A stretch of DNA of 64,000 nucleotides from Congeria kusceri (lineage: Eukaryota > Mollusca > Bivalvia > Myida > Dreissenidae), in contig CM051029.1 of NCBI GenBank assembly GCA_027627225.1, positions 7,582,890-7,646,889 of the forward strand, in the 5' to 3' direction. The first letter of the stretch is position 1, and every line of letters starts with the position of its first letter. A program made the translations under genes and the position numbers. Of the stretch, positions 11,461 to 23,912 are shown in pieces. A model generated the notes under the pieces. The model saw only the letters and a list, made by a program, of their open reading frames with translations. It did no database searches and was not told the origin of the DNA.

Positions 11461-12240
11461 TTTCCTTATTCAATCTGAATAAGGAACAGAAATTTCTAAC
11501 TCAAGGGATTACTGTACTCGTACCGAAAGGTAACCCGAATACTATGAGAACACTTTAAAATGCAGTCATGAATGTCAAATGTATTAATTCTAACACATTT
11601 CTAATAAGAATTATGCATGAATGTTTCAGTTACTTATTCGCGGCTGAATAAGGAACAAGGAACCAGTTCCGTATTCCTTATTCAATTTGAATAAGGAACT
11701 GGAATAAAAAAAAAAAATTCATTCACTGATGCGCCCATCTATTAAAATGGAGTAGAATTGAGAAAGAAAATAAACATTTCGCATAAATAACACATTTTAC
11801 CGATCGGAATCGACCATCCGAATGTGTTTGTCCGAAATTATGGCCTCATGATAAGGAACTGGTTCTTTAGGGAACAAAGTAGATTCACAATGGCTTCTAT
11901 TATAAAAACCATAGTAGAATATTTTTTTTCCATAATTAACAGATTGTATTAGGTTTGTAGTTTATTACATGCAAATACACATAACGGTGACAATTGCATA
12001 CTTAACGTATTTTCCGATCATATAATTTATGTGCATATATAATCAACTAGTTAGTAGTATACATATAAACAATACACTGTATTCAGATATATTCCACAAA
12101 TGCAATTATATTGGACGGTAGATCATTTTAAGGAATAATAAATTTGTATATTTTGGAAAATTTACCAAATTTCACGAAAAAGCAACAAGTCCCTTGTTCC
12201 CTAGCTATTCTACACCGTATAAGGAACTGAAGCTATATGA
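11461..12240. repeat. palindrome-bearing insert replacing the Ig exon
   Basis: Starts exactly where similarity to the main gene's first Ig exon ends. It contains two near-identical palindromes, TTCCTTATTCA-n3-TGAATAAGGAA at about 11,460 and 11,673, and further scattered copies of AAGGAAC or GTTCC(TT) to about 12,230. No coding potential seen. Element identity unknown. Confidence 0.4.
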
Positions 12241-14977
12241 ACAAAATGGATTCATTTAAGAATTATTTTCGATGTATCGTTGTTTATCGGCAAATAAACA
12301 ACAATTTGGAGTTATGGTGCGTATGAATTGAACAACGAGGCGGACACGGAGACAAATTATGTAATTATTTTTCAGGTTTTTATCATGTTTATTTTATAAT
12401 TGTGTTAAATATCAGCGTAAAGCTTTTAATAGCTACCGTAGCATGTGCTTTATGTACTCAATATTTTGTTTTACAGTTACTCTATGAAGCTGGAAGTCAT
12501 TAAAATGTACTCGAAAAAGTCTTCATAAAGAACATTTGTATTCATGTACAATATTCTTTATTAACAACTCGCATTATAATGTACATGTATAGGGTAGCAA
12601 ACAAACAAACGTTTACTTTGTTATAGTGATCGCAGTGGAACTTTCTGACTAAGTAATATATATGAGATTGCAGATAGATATTAATGTAACCGCAATTTTT
12701 GTATTGCTTTCCTTTTATCAATGTCTTTAATTTATGTATGTTATAACATGTTACTTGAAAAGTATATGATAGTAAGAATGAAGACGAAAACAGATGATGT
12801 TTTCAATGTATTAAACGCATACTATATAGATATAAGTAAAATATATTGGTATTTTTTGTATTAGTAACTTATTATTATAAATATTATTATTAGTAGTATC
12901 ATTATTATTATTATTATTATTATTGTCACTACTATTATCATACGTAGTAGTAGTAACATTTTCTAGATATCACAACACATTAAGATGTCTATATTAATAT
13001 AGAATAAAATAGAACATGTGTTTTGTTAAATTAATTTCTGCTTTTTTCCTCACTTTTTTCTATGGAAGAAAACTACATAAGGTAATACTTAGTAGTAGTA
13101 TTTATTTCTAAATTTTACTAATTTAAGCATAAATAAACCTGTAGGAGCAAACACCGGTACATAAACATTACACAATAATAATTTGTATATCAATATAGCA
13201 TAAAATGATATATTTAAATTGGTAAATTAATTCCTGTTTGTTTGTTGCAGATTTTCTATGGACGAAAACTGTGTCTGTTTATATTATATTATATACGCGT
13301 AGTGTTTTTTTGGTGTTTTTATTATTTTTTTTTTTAATATTACTAATTAATGTATTATCAAACCTGTAGGAGTAATTTACAAAAATATTTAAAGTCAAGT
13401 GTGTTTTTTTAATATTTACAAATCATAACACGATATTTTTATATTGATAAATTTATTCCAGCTTTTCCGTCACTTATTTTGTTTTTGGTAAAGAAGAAAA
13501 TTATCTCTTCGTGACAACTTTCACGCATGATTTGTTACAGGAACTACTGTGTGTTTGTTGTTTAGCAATATTTTTTGACACTCTATATGCTCACAAGTTA
13601 CTACAAAATATAGTTTTGCAATGTGAAAACAAATAAATTATTGTTAAGTTCTGTTCCATGTCCGACCGTTTTAAAATAGCTTTTAATGACGAAGAACCTT
13701 ACGTGTAATATAAATTAGTTAAATAAATATCTACATGACCATGTGTAATCATATCAAAGTTTAAAAGTTCATGTTTACTGATAAAATAGTGTCTTTATTC
13801 TGAAGTGGTTATGGGCCCGCGGATAACTCCTGACCAATGTAGGAAACTGTGATGGATAAGTACAAACGTAAAATGGATAATTACTTAACAAAATAAAAAC
13901 AATAAGATTCCGATGCATGAACTAATTTCTTTTGGTGTTATTTCTGTTATTTATTCTGTGTTCAAGGTGTATTTACAGTCCCACGGCAACTCTGTTTCTT
14001 TCGAATAAAAACTTTCCACTTTATGTAATAGCGGAAGAAAAAGTTCCTTAAAGTTATGTTATTTTGACATGTAGCCGGTATTTTAAAACATTGTCACTAT
14101 ATTTCGAACGGCAGTATTTAATCATGTCCTCTTAACTGCCAGAAGATGCAATATACACACTAAATACACTTTGGAGGTTCAGAAATATTCAACGAGTGTC
14201 ACTTTGAATGTGATTCATGCTTTTATATTTTAAAGGGGTATTCGCATTTCCTGTTCCACTTTCATTATTTTGGATTATAATAACGTCGTCTTTTTTCTGT
14301 CTTTTCAAATCGTTTGGCACTATTTCAGGACAAACTTTATTTCCCACTATTTTCGTCCAGCACACACTCGCGATATTTTAACACAGGTATACATGGTAAA
14401 GTGTACAATGGGTGACAATCTCTATTGTTTTAGTGCATGTCTCCTCATATCGAAGACATTTAAATTGGTCCATAGTATATATCATGAAAATATATAAATA
14501 CACAATGTCACAGGTAAACGACCAAATTATGCAAAAAGATTTGAACGAAAATAGAAACATATATAAGTGCCCATTGTAGTCGTTCATCTTACATGTATAT
14601 TCAATTCATTTATATAGAAAATTAGTTGGTTAGGTGTTAATCATTCACGTTTTATGCGTGGGCTGTTTTTAGCCGTTCCTATTATACATTGTATTCGGTT
14701 ATTATCAACTAAAAGTTAGGTTTTTATCCATTTTCTCACAGTCTGCACATTTGAATGTGTATTGTGTCCATATGCAGTAGTATAACACCATAGTGTAAAC
14801 GTGCGTTTGAAACAGTGTATGTTTGCTTCCATACAGCGAAATAGTATGGCCAGTTAATGTATTGTTTAAAATTTTATAAATATTTTAATGAAATGTTTGG
14901 CCTTGTTCCTCAGCATTCCATCTTACAACAAAATGTTTGCCAGATGAAACATTAGGTATATTGAAATAAATACTCAC
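12241..14977. other. intergenic AT-rich spacer
   Basis: Very AT-rich. It holds a (TTA/ATT)n microsatellite at about 12,886-12,960 and T-rich runs near 13,300. No exon recognised. Confidence 0.45.
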
Positions 14978-15070
14978 TTGATCAATTGCGACATATATTA
15001 TGACCAAAACAAACCTGTACATAATGAAACTATGCATAAAACAAAGTAGTACCGTCTTTCCATCCGCCAT
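14978..15070 (-). CDS. weak candidate first exon, secreted or membrane protein
   Basis: The minus strand reads ATGGCGGATGG..., 31 codons, then donor CAA|gtgagt in phase 0. The peptide MADGKTVLLCF...MYRFVLVIIYVAIDQ is hydrophobic like a signal anchor. The surrounding CpG-containing CCGCCAT is unusual in this AT-rich stretch. No downstream exon was found, and it borders a repeat, so this is only a candidate. Confidence 0.15.
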
Positions 15071-15099
15071 ATTGGCACTGCGTTGGGGTCGCCGCACTG

Positions 15100-15262
15100 C
15101 GTTAGGATTATCCGGGTACCGGCCGTGTCCATGCAGGACAAAGTTATGCTCCGGACAAAGATCTCCGCCGCCCGCCCATCCACCAGCCCGCCCGACCGCC
15201 CGCTTCTGCGTTCCGATAATACGACCCGTTTTTTTTTAAACGGGCGTATAATAATTGCAAAT
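15100..15262 (-). repeat. truncated copy of the bivalve-type repeat
   Basis: Contains ATGCAGGACAAAGTTATGCT, CAAAGATCTCCG and a CCGCCCGCCC run, ending CCCGTTTTTTTTTAAACGGG. These are the reverse complement of the start of the element at 38,155. Confidence 0.55.
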
Positions 15263-15493
15263 AAAAACAGATATATTCAAAAGTTTCGTCCGTTTAAGTT
15301 AAATACTAATACGAAATTAATTCCAACATTAATTTCAGAGACGACAAATTACAATACAGTAATAATTTATCTAGATCAAATGATGTAAGCTTTATGTTCA
15401 AATTTAAGCACAAGTATCCTAGTTTTACTTTCGAATGTTCTTTAATTAATATCCACATGCAACTATCCAGTGTTATAAATTAATTGTCAACCA

Positions 15494-16594
15494 TGTGTGT
15501 GGGCCTGACACTATCACATAGAAACAGGGGCATGTTATCAAAAATAAGTGGTTGACCCACTCGCTATTTAAAAACAAATATTTCAGTGAGAAGATATAAA
15601 ACTAGTTGGCTACACCAGCTATGATTAAACATTCGTCCAAACTTTCGCTGTGTCTTTAAATGTAACATTAGGCAAGGCTGATGGTATACATCCCAGCGCT
15701 ACTAATTATGCTGCTACGGCCCAGAAGGAGCTCTTTCAATTCGAAATTCATACACTCGTATTTATGTATAATATAATATTTTGAATATTTGTAATTTAAA
15801 TATATTTCAAAGGAATAGTTTAGAACAAAAATTATATTAACCGGGTGTAGATTGTACAAATGTATCTTGCTATCTTTATATAAGATGTAGTGTTATAATA
15901 AGCGTTTTAATTGGAAGAAAATTATTTTGTTGTAAAAAGATTTATTCCTCTGCACTAACTACTTTACGCATATGTTTGCAGGATTTTGAATACTGATCTA
16001 TTAGTGGTATTTAACCTAAAACGTCTCAAATCAGTGAGTATTATCATGTGGTCAATATCTCCGAATGTAAACACAAGTTAGCAAATAAGCAAAATGGAAC
16101 TGTTTGTATCTAAGAGGATCGGTTTGATTATTGTGCTTACGATGATTATCCACATTATAGGTAATAAACATTGCAAGTACTTTCAAACGTCAGTTCCACT
16201 TCGAGAAAAACGATAACATTTAACTTTACGATCCTTTGCGTTTTCATGCAGTTTTACACAATTCATATGTTATATGCGTTTGATAATTGAAATGTTCAGT
16301 ACAATATATTTGCTAACGTATTCTTATTAAATGCACAAAAATACATGTATATACATTTTTTGTTATTCTTTCATATCAAAATACACAAAACAACAGGATA
16401 AAAATAAAAATAGGTGGAACATAGTTACCAGTATTATACATTGTTATTGCAGAATAAGTATGTCAGATAGGATCAGAGAAAAATACGTCGCAAGAGCACC
16501 GATTTCGAATTAACAGCATGGAATAGGGTGGAGAATTATTTACTAAAATCATAGGAAAATAATTGTAATATGTACTGATTATTTATAGGTTCCT
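15494..16594. repeat. duplicated 5' segment of the main receptor gene (copy 2)
   Basis: Counterpart of 10,257-11,460; it contains the working signal-peptide exon. A TATA-like tatataag lies at about 15,877, some 215 bp upstream of the ATG. Transcription start not determined. Confidence 0.8.
16094..16160 (+). CDS. receptor exon 1: signal peptide
   Basis: ATG plus 22 codons, ending phase 1 at ATTATAG|gtaata. Peptide MELFVSKRIG then LIIVLTMIIHII: short charged n-region and strong hydrophobic core, typical of a signal peptide. Start chosen because it is the ATG giving this peptide and because the phase fits the next exon. The duplicate at 10,900 shows the same exon in decayed form. Confidence 0.75.
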
Positions 16595-16900
16595 ATGATC
16601 AGCTAGCAGAAATTGGACAACGAAATGTGCATTTGAACTTCAACTTCAGCTGGACTACAGAAATACAAAAACTCGCTGATTGTTACAAAGAAACGGTGTA
16701 TATAGGGCAGTGTTCGGGCAGATATTTGATAGATTGTTCAGTGGTAGATACAAGTGTTGGTATCTTTAGTATGTCAACAACAAATGACCTCTCAGCTGTG
16801 AACATCACCGTAATGACATTCGATGAAACAACAGCAGGAACATATAGCTGCTCAAAAGAGAACAATGTGCAAAAGACGGCAATCTTAATTCTGGCGCAAG
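16589..16900 (+). CDS. receptor exon 2: Ig domain 1 (V-like)
   Basis: 312 nt, phase 1-1 (ttatag|GT ... CAAG|gtacag), residues about 23-126. N-terminal Ig domain with cysteines in LADCYKE, GQCSG, LIDCSV and the F-strand motif ETTAGTYSCSKEN. The distal position and V-like spacing suggest a ligand-binding domain; the ligand is unknown. Confidence 0.7.
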
Positions 16901-18144
16901 GTACAGTTAGTTTATGTTTATGTGTTACTTGCATGTAACTCAAAACAATCGCTAATGGACAGAACACCTACTTATTCGCTCTATCACGATCTACTAAAAA
17001 GTAGAATACTTCGAGACGAGGTGTAATCCAACTAACAGAACGGAATATAACAGGCATATAGAACGTTACACAATGTTTTTTTTGTATTTGTTTGTATTTT
17101 ATGATCGTAAATAATGCCGACGCACTTTTAATTGAATTGAAAACAAATCTAAAATTTTAAACTGAATATGCACCTTGTATACTTTTGATTAGCTTCCTCC
17201 GCGGTTAGGTTAAGAAACACTAACAATTATGTTATATAATACATTTAATTCAAATATAAATCAACTCTTTAAAGTTTAAACTATACATGTTCTTGTATTC
17301 ATTATTTTCAGAGATTAAAATATATACTTTTACAGACATGGTCTCAGTCTTGCAATTATATATGGGAAAAATATCTTAACGTACTTTTAATTCGTAAATT
17401 TAGAAACGCATATGTTTGTTTCAGAACATCGTCGCATCAACTCATGATAGAACAAGGACGATATTTAAACTTAGATCGAATTAGAAGATGATGTCGTTTG
17501 TGTAAAATTCTGTATTGAAAATTAATACCATTTCTTGCTTATATGTCCTTTCTATGAAGATCTTCGTGTAGAGTTTATTGATACCACATTTTTTACATTT
17601 CCCCTGCAATCAATAAGTTTAATAAAGCAATGAGCTCACGTGACGAAAATGTTATGAGAAATATTGCCATGTATATCTATTATTATTTCGAAAGACGAAA
17701 AGTTCTGCTAACTTAACTACAATTATGTGTTGCTGTACCACCTTATTAGCCCACAATTATATGTTTATTTAAATGTGTTTATGCATGTGTGCATATATAT
17801 GCAAGGGCCGGTGGCCATGAAGCAAATAAACCAATTGAATTGAATTAAACTGTATCGACAACTTATAAAATACTAGCATGCACATGTTAGTTGATATGAA
17901 TGCGTGTTTAGCAAAGAAAACGAAATAATCGGATTTTAAAGTTTACGCACTTTTTTACAGATTATATGACACAACAAACTGTACTATTTTGCAACACGAA
18001 TTCATACACATTTACTGCTTACAAACAAGTGATTTACTTGTATTCAGTAAAAACCGAAATTGTGTCCTATTGGCCATAGTATGCTTTGCATGACCAGGAT
18101 CCGTACGAAGCCATACAAAACAACATTATCTCTGCCAATTCCAG

Positions 18145-18444
18145 TGAACCTCACAGCGGCGTCTGTTCTACCACAGACATCCATTTCATATCCAGTATAT
18201 AACGAAGGATCGAACTTCACATGTTTCACGTCAAAGAGCAGACCCTTGGCCAGCATTGATTGGTTTGAGAATCAGCGAAACATTACTGATAATGCCAGTT
18301 ATACATACACATCTGATGTAGCGACTAGCGTTCTGCGATATATACCAACTTCGTACCACGACAGAAACTTGTCTTGTATTGCCCGATATGTGTACAAGAC
18401 AATTAACATAACTATACATCGTGTTGTAAAATTACAAATACAAT
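18145..18444 (+). CDS. receptor exon 3: Ig domain 2
   Basis: 300 nt, phase 1-1 (ttccag|TG ... CAAT|gtaagt), residues about 127-226. Ig fold with SNFTCFTSKSRP (B-strand Cys), ASIDWFEN (C-strand Trp) and HDRNLSCIARYV (F-strand Cys). Several NxS/T sequons (NLT, NFT, NIT, NAS) suggest N-glycosylation. Confidence 0.75.
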
Positions 18445-19046
18445 GTAAGTATATTCGTTGCGCTTTTTCAAGAACTTTTTCAAGACCAACATCCAGCCAA
18501 CAGTTTATAACATAATATGTTTTCCGATCTGATTGCAATGCATGTGTATGTTTTCTAAAAGTAGATAGACTGAGCTGGACAAATAAAACGTATTTGTTGA
18601 ATGGAAAAATAATAATCAGCTGTTATCGACGAAAAATGCATTTCTATTACATTCGATGACAAGTTATTGGATTATTTATGTTTACATATAATATATCGAT
18701 ACCTAAATAAGAATAATAATCTTTTTTGAAGATGTTTGTTAACGTTTTTCATGCGGTATTTGCAAACGCTTGTTTAAGTTTTCATCAACTGTTTATTAAA
18801 ACACTCGATTTGTTTATTTGTATATTGTTTCATTATCTATTCATGACTATCTAAACTGGAAAAATTCACTGGTAATATATTAACTATTAAAGGAGCTGAA
18901 ATAATGTGCAATGGTGCATCATGTAATGTAAATTCATTGAAATTTATTAGATATTTTATTATTAATATAAGCTAGCGTGCTTGCCCGGGATCGGAATAAA
19001 TCACAACCACCGAAAACAATGTGTAACTAATTTATTATGTGTGCAG

Positions 19047-19343
19047 TCCCCGTTACCAGACCTAGCGTTACTGTGAGTAACAAAAACGTCACGGACAGTG
19101 TGATAATCCGAGAAAACGATTCTGTGGAATTCAAATGCTCTTCCTCCGGATGTCCGCCTCCTTCGTACAGTTGGGTATACCCAGGAGGAACCGCGACAGG
19201 ACATATGGTGGTGTTGCAGTTTAATCGGACTTCCAATTTAGAAAACATTTCATGTGAGGCAAAAAACACGATTCTTTCACTAAATGGATCGATGAGCAAC
19301 CGACCTACACAAAACGTGACAACCTTAATGTTGAACGTGTCAT
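19047..19343 (+). CDS. receptor exon 4: Ig domain 3
   Basis: 297 nt, phase 1-1 (gtgcag|TC ... TCAT|gtaagt), residues about 227-325. Core residues: VEFKCSSSG, YSWVYPGG, ENISCEAKNT. A paralogous but broken exon is at 3,893-3,604 on the opposite strand. Confidence 0.8.
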
Positions 19344-19606
19344 GTAAGTTTTCGTTGATTTGATTAGTAATGTGGATAAACACTGACCAGATCTTGTATA
19401 AAAGTATGCACTATGCGTTAAGTAATGTAGAGAACCAGCTCTTGTATTTCTGGGTCTGTAATATTCATTGTCATATATGCTTTAAACATGTATGTTCAAA
19501 TGTTCAACTATAATGTGTGTATGTATTAACAACAGAATACACGCGAATATAATTTTCGAACGCTTATAAGTCCCTATTCATATATCGCGTATGATAATAC
19601 TTTCAG

Positions 19607-19891
19607 ATACCCCCACCTTCAAACGCTTCATAAACAAAAACGAAAATTTCACTATAAATGACAACATAAAAGTAGTGAGAGGGGACAACATCAATGTTGT
19701 CTGCGAGTGGGACGCTAACCCTACTGCTACGGTATACTGGCAGGGACAGCAGACAAATTCGTCTTCATTGACTCTCACTAACATACTGCAAGACACGGTG
19801 TGGACATGCCTTGCTTCTAACTTTATTCTGGAAGCAAATGGAATGAAAACACTAGAAACTTCAACCAATAACTTGTCAGCAGCTGTCTTAT
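19607..19891 (+). CDS. receptor exon 5: Ig domain 4
   Basis: 285 nt, phase 1-1 (tttcag|AT ... TTAT|gtaaga), residues about 326-420. Core: INVVCEWDANP, ATVYWQGQQ, DTVWTCLASNF. Confidence 0.78.
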
Positions 19892-20042
19892 GTAAGAATA
19901 TGAGATGATGTTAATATACGGCATATGTTAAAACAAAACAACATAACTTATTAGTTGGATTATATGCTCTTCTTGTCTGTACAACATTCTTACACGTATG
20001 AACTATCTATTGTTGAATGCTTGCAGCTATTGTTTATTCCAG

Positions 20043-20351
20043 ATGGTCCCGGTGTCCCGACAATCAATTACAGTGTGCTGTCGAATTTGTCAAGGACCGA
20101 AACTGAGCCAGCGAATGGACTTATAAAGTTAATCGAAGGCAGTAGCGTGCAGTTAATGTGCGCGGCAGACAGTAGACCGAAATCTACATATTCATGGGGT
20201 CCGGGATATAACAACAATACTCGTGTCATATCAAATGTTTCGAGAAACACAGAAAAGTCATTCACATGCAAAGTGGATAATATTATGGATACTACTATCA
20301 GAGGAAACATTTCGGGAAGTAATAATTCAACTATACATATGGATGTGCTCT
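20043..20351 (+). CDS. receptor exon 6: Ig domain 5
   Basis: 309 nt, phase 1-1 (attccag|AT ... CTCT|gtaagt), residues about 421-523. Starts DGPGVPTINY; core VQLMCAADSRP, TYSWGPGYN, KSFTCKVDNIMD. Close paralogue of the exon at 62,709 (TYSWGPG against VYSWGPG; NIMDTT against NTMDTT). Confidence 0.8.
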
Positions 20352-20471
20352 GTAAGTATCACACGTATCTGGCTATACACAAAATTTCTGCCATTAAAGT
20401 AGACAGACGGTATGTTTTCAGCGTGAATCATTTTAAAACAACATATTGTATTGCTATTATTCTAATTTTAG

Positions 20472-20762
20472 ATGGACCTGGAATTCCTACCGCTAAGTAC
20501 AACGATATCTACTCTATACACGATGTACTCAAAGTGATAAATGGTCGGTCATTCACAATATCGTGTTTGGCTACCAGTAACCCAAATTCTAGCATTGATT
20601 GGCATGGTCCTGGAAAACAAGTAGAAAATTACCTATTTATTAACAACGTTAACACAACCATGCCAAAGAACCTCACGTGCATTGCAACGAACACTATGTT
20701 AGATAGTCTTGAACATAGAGAAAGCAAGTCATCAAGTCTGACTTTTACCCTCGATGTTCTCT
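20472..20762 (+). CDS. receptor exon 7: Ig domain 6
   Basis: 291 nt, phase 1-1 (ttttag|AT ... CTCT|gtaagt), residues about 524-620. Starts DGPGIPTAKY; core FTISCLATSNP, SSIDWHGPG, KNLTCIATNTM. The intron from exon 6 is only 120 bp and is open through, so intron retention would not introduce a stop. A decayed paralogue lies at 63,125. Confidence 0.8.
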
Positions 20763-20937
20763 GTAAGTTGTACTTTCGTTAGTTAATCTACTTATATACG
20801 AGATTGTATTAACGCTATACATGTTTGATGCATGCAATTGTTATGTCGATCGATTTATAAATTTTCAAGCAAAACTAAGTTTGGAACATTAAACAATGTT
20901 TAATATTCTATACATGATAAATACAGTTTTGTTGTAG

Positions 20938-21222
20938 ATCCACCTGTGGTTCAACAAATACAGAATCAAACCATTCTACAAAACAGAACTCTCACCATTG
21001 AGTGCAGTTTGTTCAAAGCTGGTAACCCAGGAGCCACGAACTTTACATGGATCAGGATTGATACGAATACTAGTGTCGGTACAGGACAAACTCTCTCAAT
21101 CAACAGTATTGAATTAACGGATGAAGGTGAATACCAGTGTACGGCAACGAACGCAATGCAACAAATTGGCAACAAAACAGAATATGGAGCTAGCCAATCA
21201 ATATTCAGTGTAGATGTTCAAT
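20938..21222 (+). CDS. receptor exon 8: Ig domain 7
   Basis: 285 nt, phase 1-1 (gttgtag|AT ... CAAT|gtaagt), residues about 621-715. Canonical I-set-like features: LTIECSLFKAGNPG, NFTWIRID, LTDEGEYQCTATN. A decayed paralogue lies at 63,644. Confidence 0.82.
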
Positions 21223-22504
21223 GTAAGTTGAGCAGTAGTGTGTTTTTCTCTTTGTTATATAACTATATATAGATATATTTTAAATGATGTATACATTTAA
21301 AATGAGCCTACATTGCATATCGGCATACAATCGTTAATATTAAAGACACACACAAAATAGTTATCAGAATAGACGATATTTCATATTTTTTTAAACACAT
21401 TTGCTGATTCATTTTTTTTCGCAACCATTTGTTTAGTTAAGAAATAAAAATGGACAATTTTTAATTCTTTAAGGACGATTTCTACTTTTTTTTTTCATTT
21501 CATCCTTTATTTACCCTTTCACGTATTGTGCAGGTCTTTTAATGTTTAATACAATAAAACGACAAAAAGTGGGGGTCACCGAAATAGCTTTGAAGAAAAG
21601 AAATGTAAATAAACATACCCATAAGTGCTTTTTTGGAAAACATTGTTTGTTTTTAGTGTTGCAAATAAAGTGTTATTGGCCATTTATTGGTACAAGAACT
21701 GAAGTTTTGAGTGGCTTTATTGACTAACTGTAAGAAAACGATACATTTCATGGTGAATCAATTGATATGTGATATGCAGTAATTGATTTGTTTTATAATG
21801 ATATGCAAAACAACACTACGCTTTTAAAAATATTTTTTGATTATAGAAATATATGTCTAATAAAAAGACATGTTCAATATCGATTATTATGTTATTATTT
21901 ACTGATATGACGTCATTGTTGTCCGATACTTTCTACGTTCGTAACAAAACAAGTCGGAGAATGGGTTAAAATCACGTAAAATAGTTATTAAATGCATGTA
22001 TTCTGTATATAATATATTGATAAAAGTCGTGACAACATTTTTAACTGGTCTCAAAACGCATAAGAAATATTTATACACTAGTCCAAAATAACAGTATACA
22101 TAATATGTATTAGATAGTATATGTCAAAACCCTTCTTATTTTTGAAGAGTTAAATCAACTGCACTGATGCGCAAAGGTGTGCGAAAAAAGAAACTCCCAG
22201 TCGTCTTTAAAAAAATGAAAAAGGGGATGCTAACAAAATACCAGTTATTAATAATATATATTGTGCCTTCCTTTCTTGATTAAATCAACTCCACTAATGT
22301 ATGAACTACAGAAGTCGGCTTTAAAAATTGACAAACTGAATGATATCAAAATTACATTTATCAATAAGACATTACTTGATTTACCATATCCCCTGAAATA
22401 ACGATATATGTATTTAGTAACTGTATTATAATAGTCTTAATTAGGTCTTAGTATGTAAAATAGTAAATATACATATTTATAAATCCGTTTTCTACTTCCT
22501 TAAG
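21223..22504. other. 1.28-kb intron, no exon recognised
   Basis: Intron between Ig7 and Ig8 exons. AT-rich with poly-T runs; one open stretch at 21,542-21,727 has no domain similarity I recognise. Confidence 0.5.
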
Positions 22505-22795
22505 ACGGGGCAAACATAGAAACATTCAACGCCAATGGTTCTGTTACCACCCTTGAAGTTGACCAAGGCGAAATGATACAACTTGTATGTTATGCCAGTG
22601 GTGATCCTGAACCTGTTGTTAGCATCGTTAACGCAACCCGTGGACGTGAACATCTCCTAATAGAAAAAGAAGCACTGACAGTTACATCTAAAATTCATCC
22701 AGCAAGATGTGAATATGATGCTGGGCGATATAAATGTCAGGCATATAATAGTTATAACAGAGCACTTGAACAATTTTTGGATGTATCCATAAAAT
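22505..22795 (+). CDS. receptor exon 9: Ig domain 8
   Basis: 291 nt, phase 1-1 (cttaag|AC ... AAAT|gtaagt), residues about 716-812. Core IQLVCYASGDPEP and YDAGRYKCQAYNSYN. The usual C-strand Trp is replaced (PVVSIVNATRG), and an additional Cys is present (HPARCEYDAG). Confidence 0.78.
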
Positions 22796-22901
22796 GTAAG
22801 TGATAATTCGGTTAAATCGTATTGAGGTAGCAGTGGTAGCATTATAAGTGTATCAGTTCACATTGTAAGTGTAAGTAAATACAGCTGTTGTTGTTGAATA
22901 G

Positions 22902-23216
22902 GTTCTCCAAGGGCATCCCCCTTTTCTCCACCAATAACAGAACAGTACAGAGCACCCAACGACTCTGTGGTGTTAACCTTCACAATAATTGCATATCCAG
23001 AACCCAGGATGGCAGACTTCACTTGGTTTAAGCGTGTAGATGATGGATGGATGGGCCTGTCCAATTACAGCAACTTTCAGGTCAATATCTCAGCAAATAA
23101 CATGCAGACACAACTAACGATCCTCCATATACAATTGGAAGATTTTACAGAATATATGGTGAACGTTTCCAACGCACTGGGTTCAATATCGAATGTATTT
23201 TCCTTGAACGCACAAT
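22902..23216 (+). CDS. receptor exon 10: Ig-type domain 9 lacking core cysteines
   Basis: 315 nt, phase 1-1 (gaatag|GT ... CAAT|gtaagt), residues about 813-917. Ig-like strand pattern: VVLTFTIIAYPEP, ADFTWFKRVDD, LEDFTEYMVNVSNALG. The B- and F-strand cysteines are replaced by Thr/Ile and Met/Val, so the usual disulphide is missing. This type of membrane-proximal Ig next to FN3 is known in nephrin-like proteins. Confidence 0.72.
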
Positions 23217-23399
23217 GTAAGTACCAGTAGTACACCAATAGTGTATAACTGTATTGTAATAGCTGAATGTAAGAATATGTAATGAAACATTACAATATTA
23301 CAAACACAATGATAGATTTATTGAGTTGTAGAAGGCAGTTATTTACTATGTACCGGTACGCGCATGTGTGTATACCACTAATATGTTATATTGTTCTAG

Positions 23400-23696
23400 C
23401 GAGACCAGAAGTCCCAAAAGACATTCGTGTAATAGGAGTAGGAAAAACGGAAATAACAATTGAATGGATTCCTGGTTTTAATGGCGGTGAAGATCAAAAC
23501 TTTATTGTTCAGTACAAAGACGCAGGTACTGAAAACGGGATGGATATACACTTAGCGAATGTTGTAAAACATAGCACATGGACAATTGAAGGATTGAAAC
23601 CTGGTACGACTTACATAATCAAAATGCAGGCGCAAAACAAAATTGGCAATTCAAACTGGACTACAGAAATTTCAGAAACCACTCTTGCTGATACAG
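23400..23696 (+). CDS. receptor exon 11: fibronectin III domain
   Basis: 297 nt, phase 1-1 (ttctag|CG ... ACAG|gtattt), residues about 918-1016. FN3 hallmarks: RPEVPKDIRV, ITIEWIPGFNGGEDQNFIVQY, IEGLKPGTTYIIKMQAQNKIG. Membrane-proximal spacer domain. The minus-strand paralogue is at 3,205-2,911. Confidence 0.85.
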
Positions 23697-23810
23697 GTAT
23701 TTTTATCCACTCAGACGCAATGCATTGAAATCGATGGCCAGTAACCCCATAACAATAATTTGCAGTAAATAGTGTTGCTATGAACGAGCTATGTTTACGT
23801 TTATTTATAG

Positions 23811-23912
23811 TTGACAATCGCTCGGCTTCACCAGTTATTGGCGGTACAGTAGGCGGTGCTGCGTTAGTTGGTATAATTGCCGCTTTTGTGATATGGAGAA
23901 ACAGAGACAGAG
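23811..23912 (+). CDS. receptor exon 12: transmembrane segment
   Basis: 102 nt, phase 1-1 (tttatag|TT ... AGAG|gtatat), residues about 1017-1050. Encodes VDNRSASP, the helix VIGGTVGGAALVGIIAAFVIW with GxxxG-like spacing, then basic RNRDR: a type I stop-transfer signal. No acidic or basic residue lies inside the helix, so it does not look like an adaptor-paired vertebrate receptor; the signalling motif is in its own tail. Confidence 0.82.

Noticed and set aside
17801..17850. GGCCGGTGGCCATGAAGC followed by (TTGAA)n as a LINE 3' end
   Set aside because: Looks like the terminal tail of a retroelement, but only about 50 bp is recognisable and no coding part is nearby, so not listed as a feature.
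20068..20310. Minus-strand open frames inside the Ig exons
   Set aside because: Shadows of the plus-strand coding exons, which have splice sites and Ig core residues.
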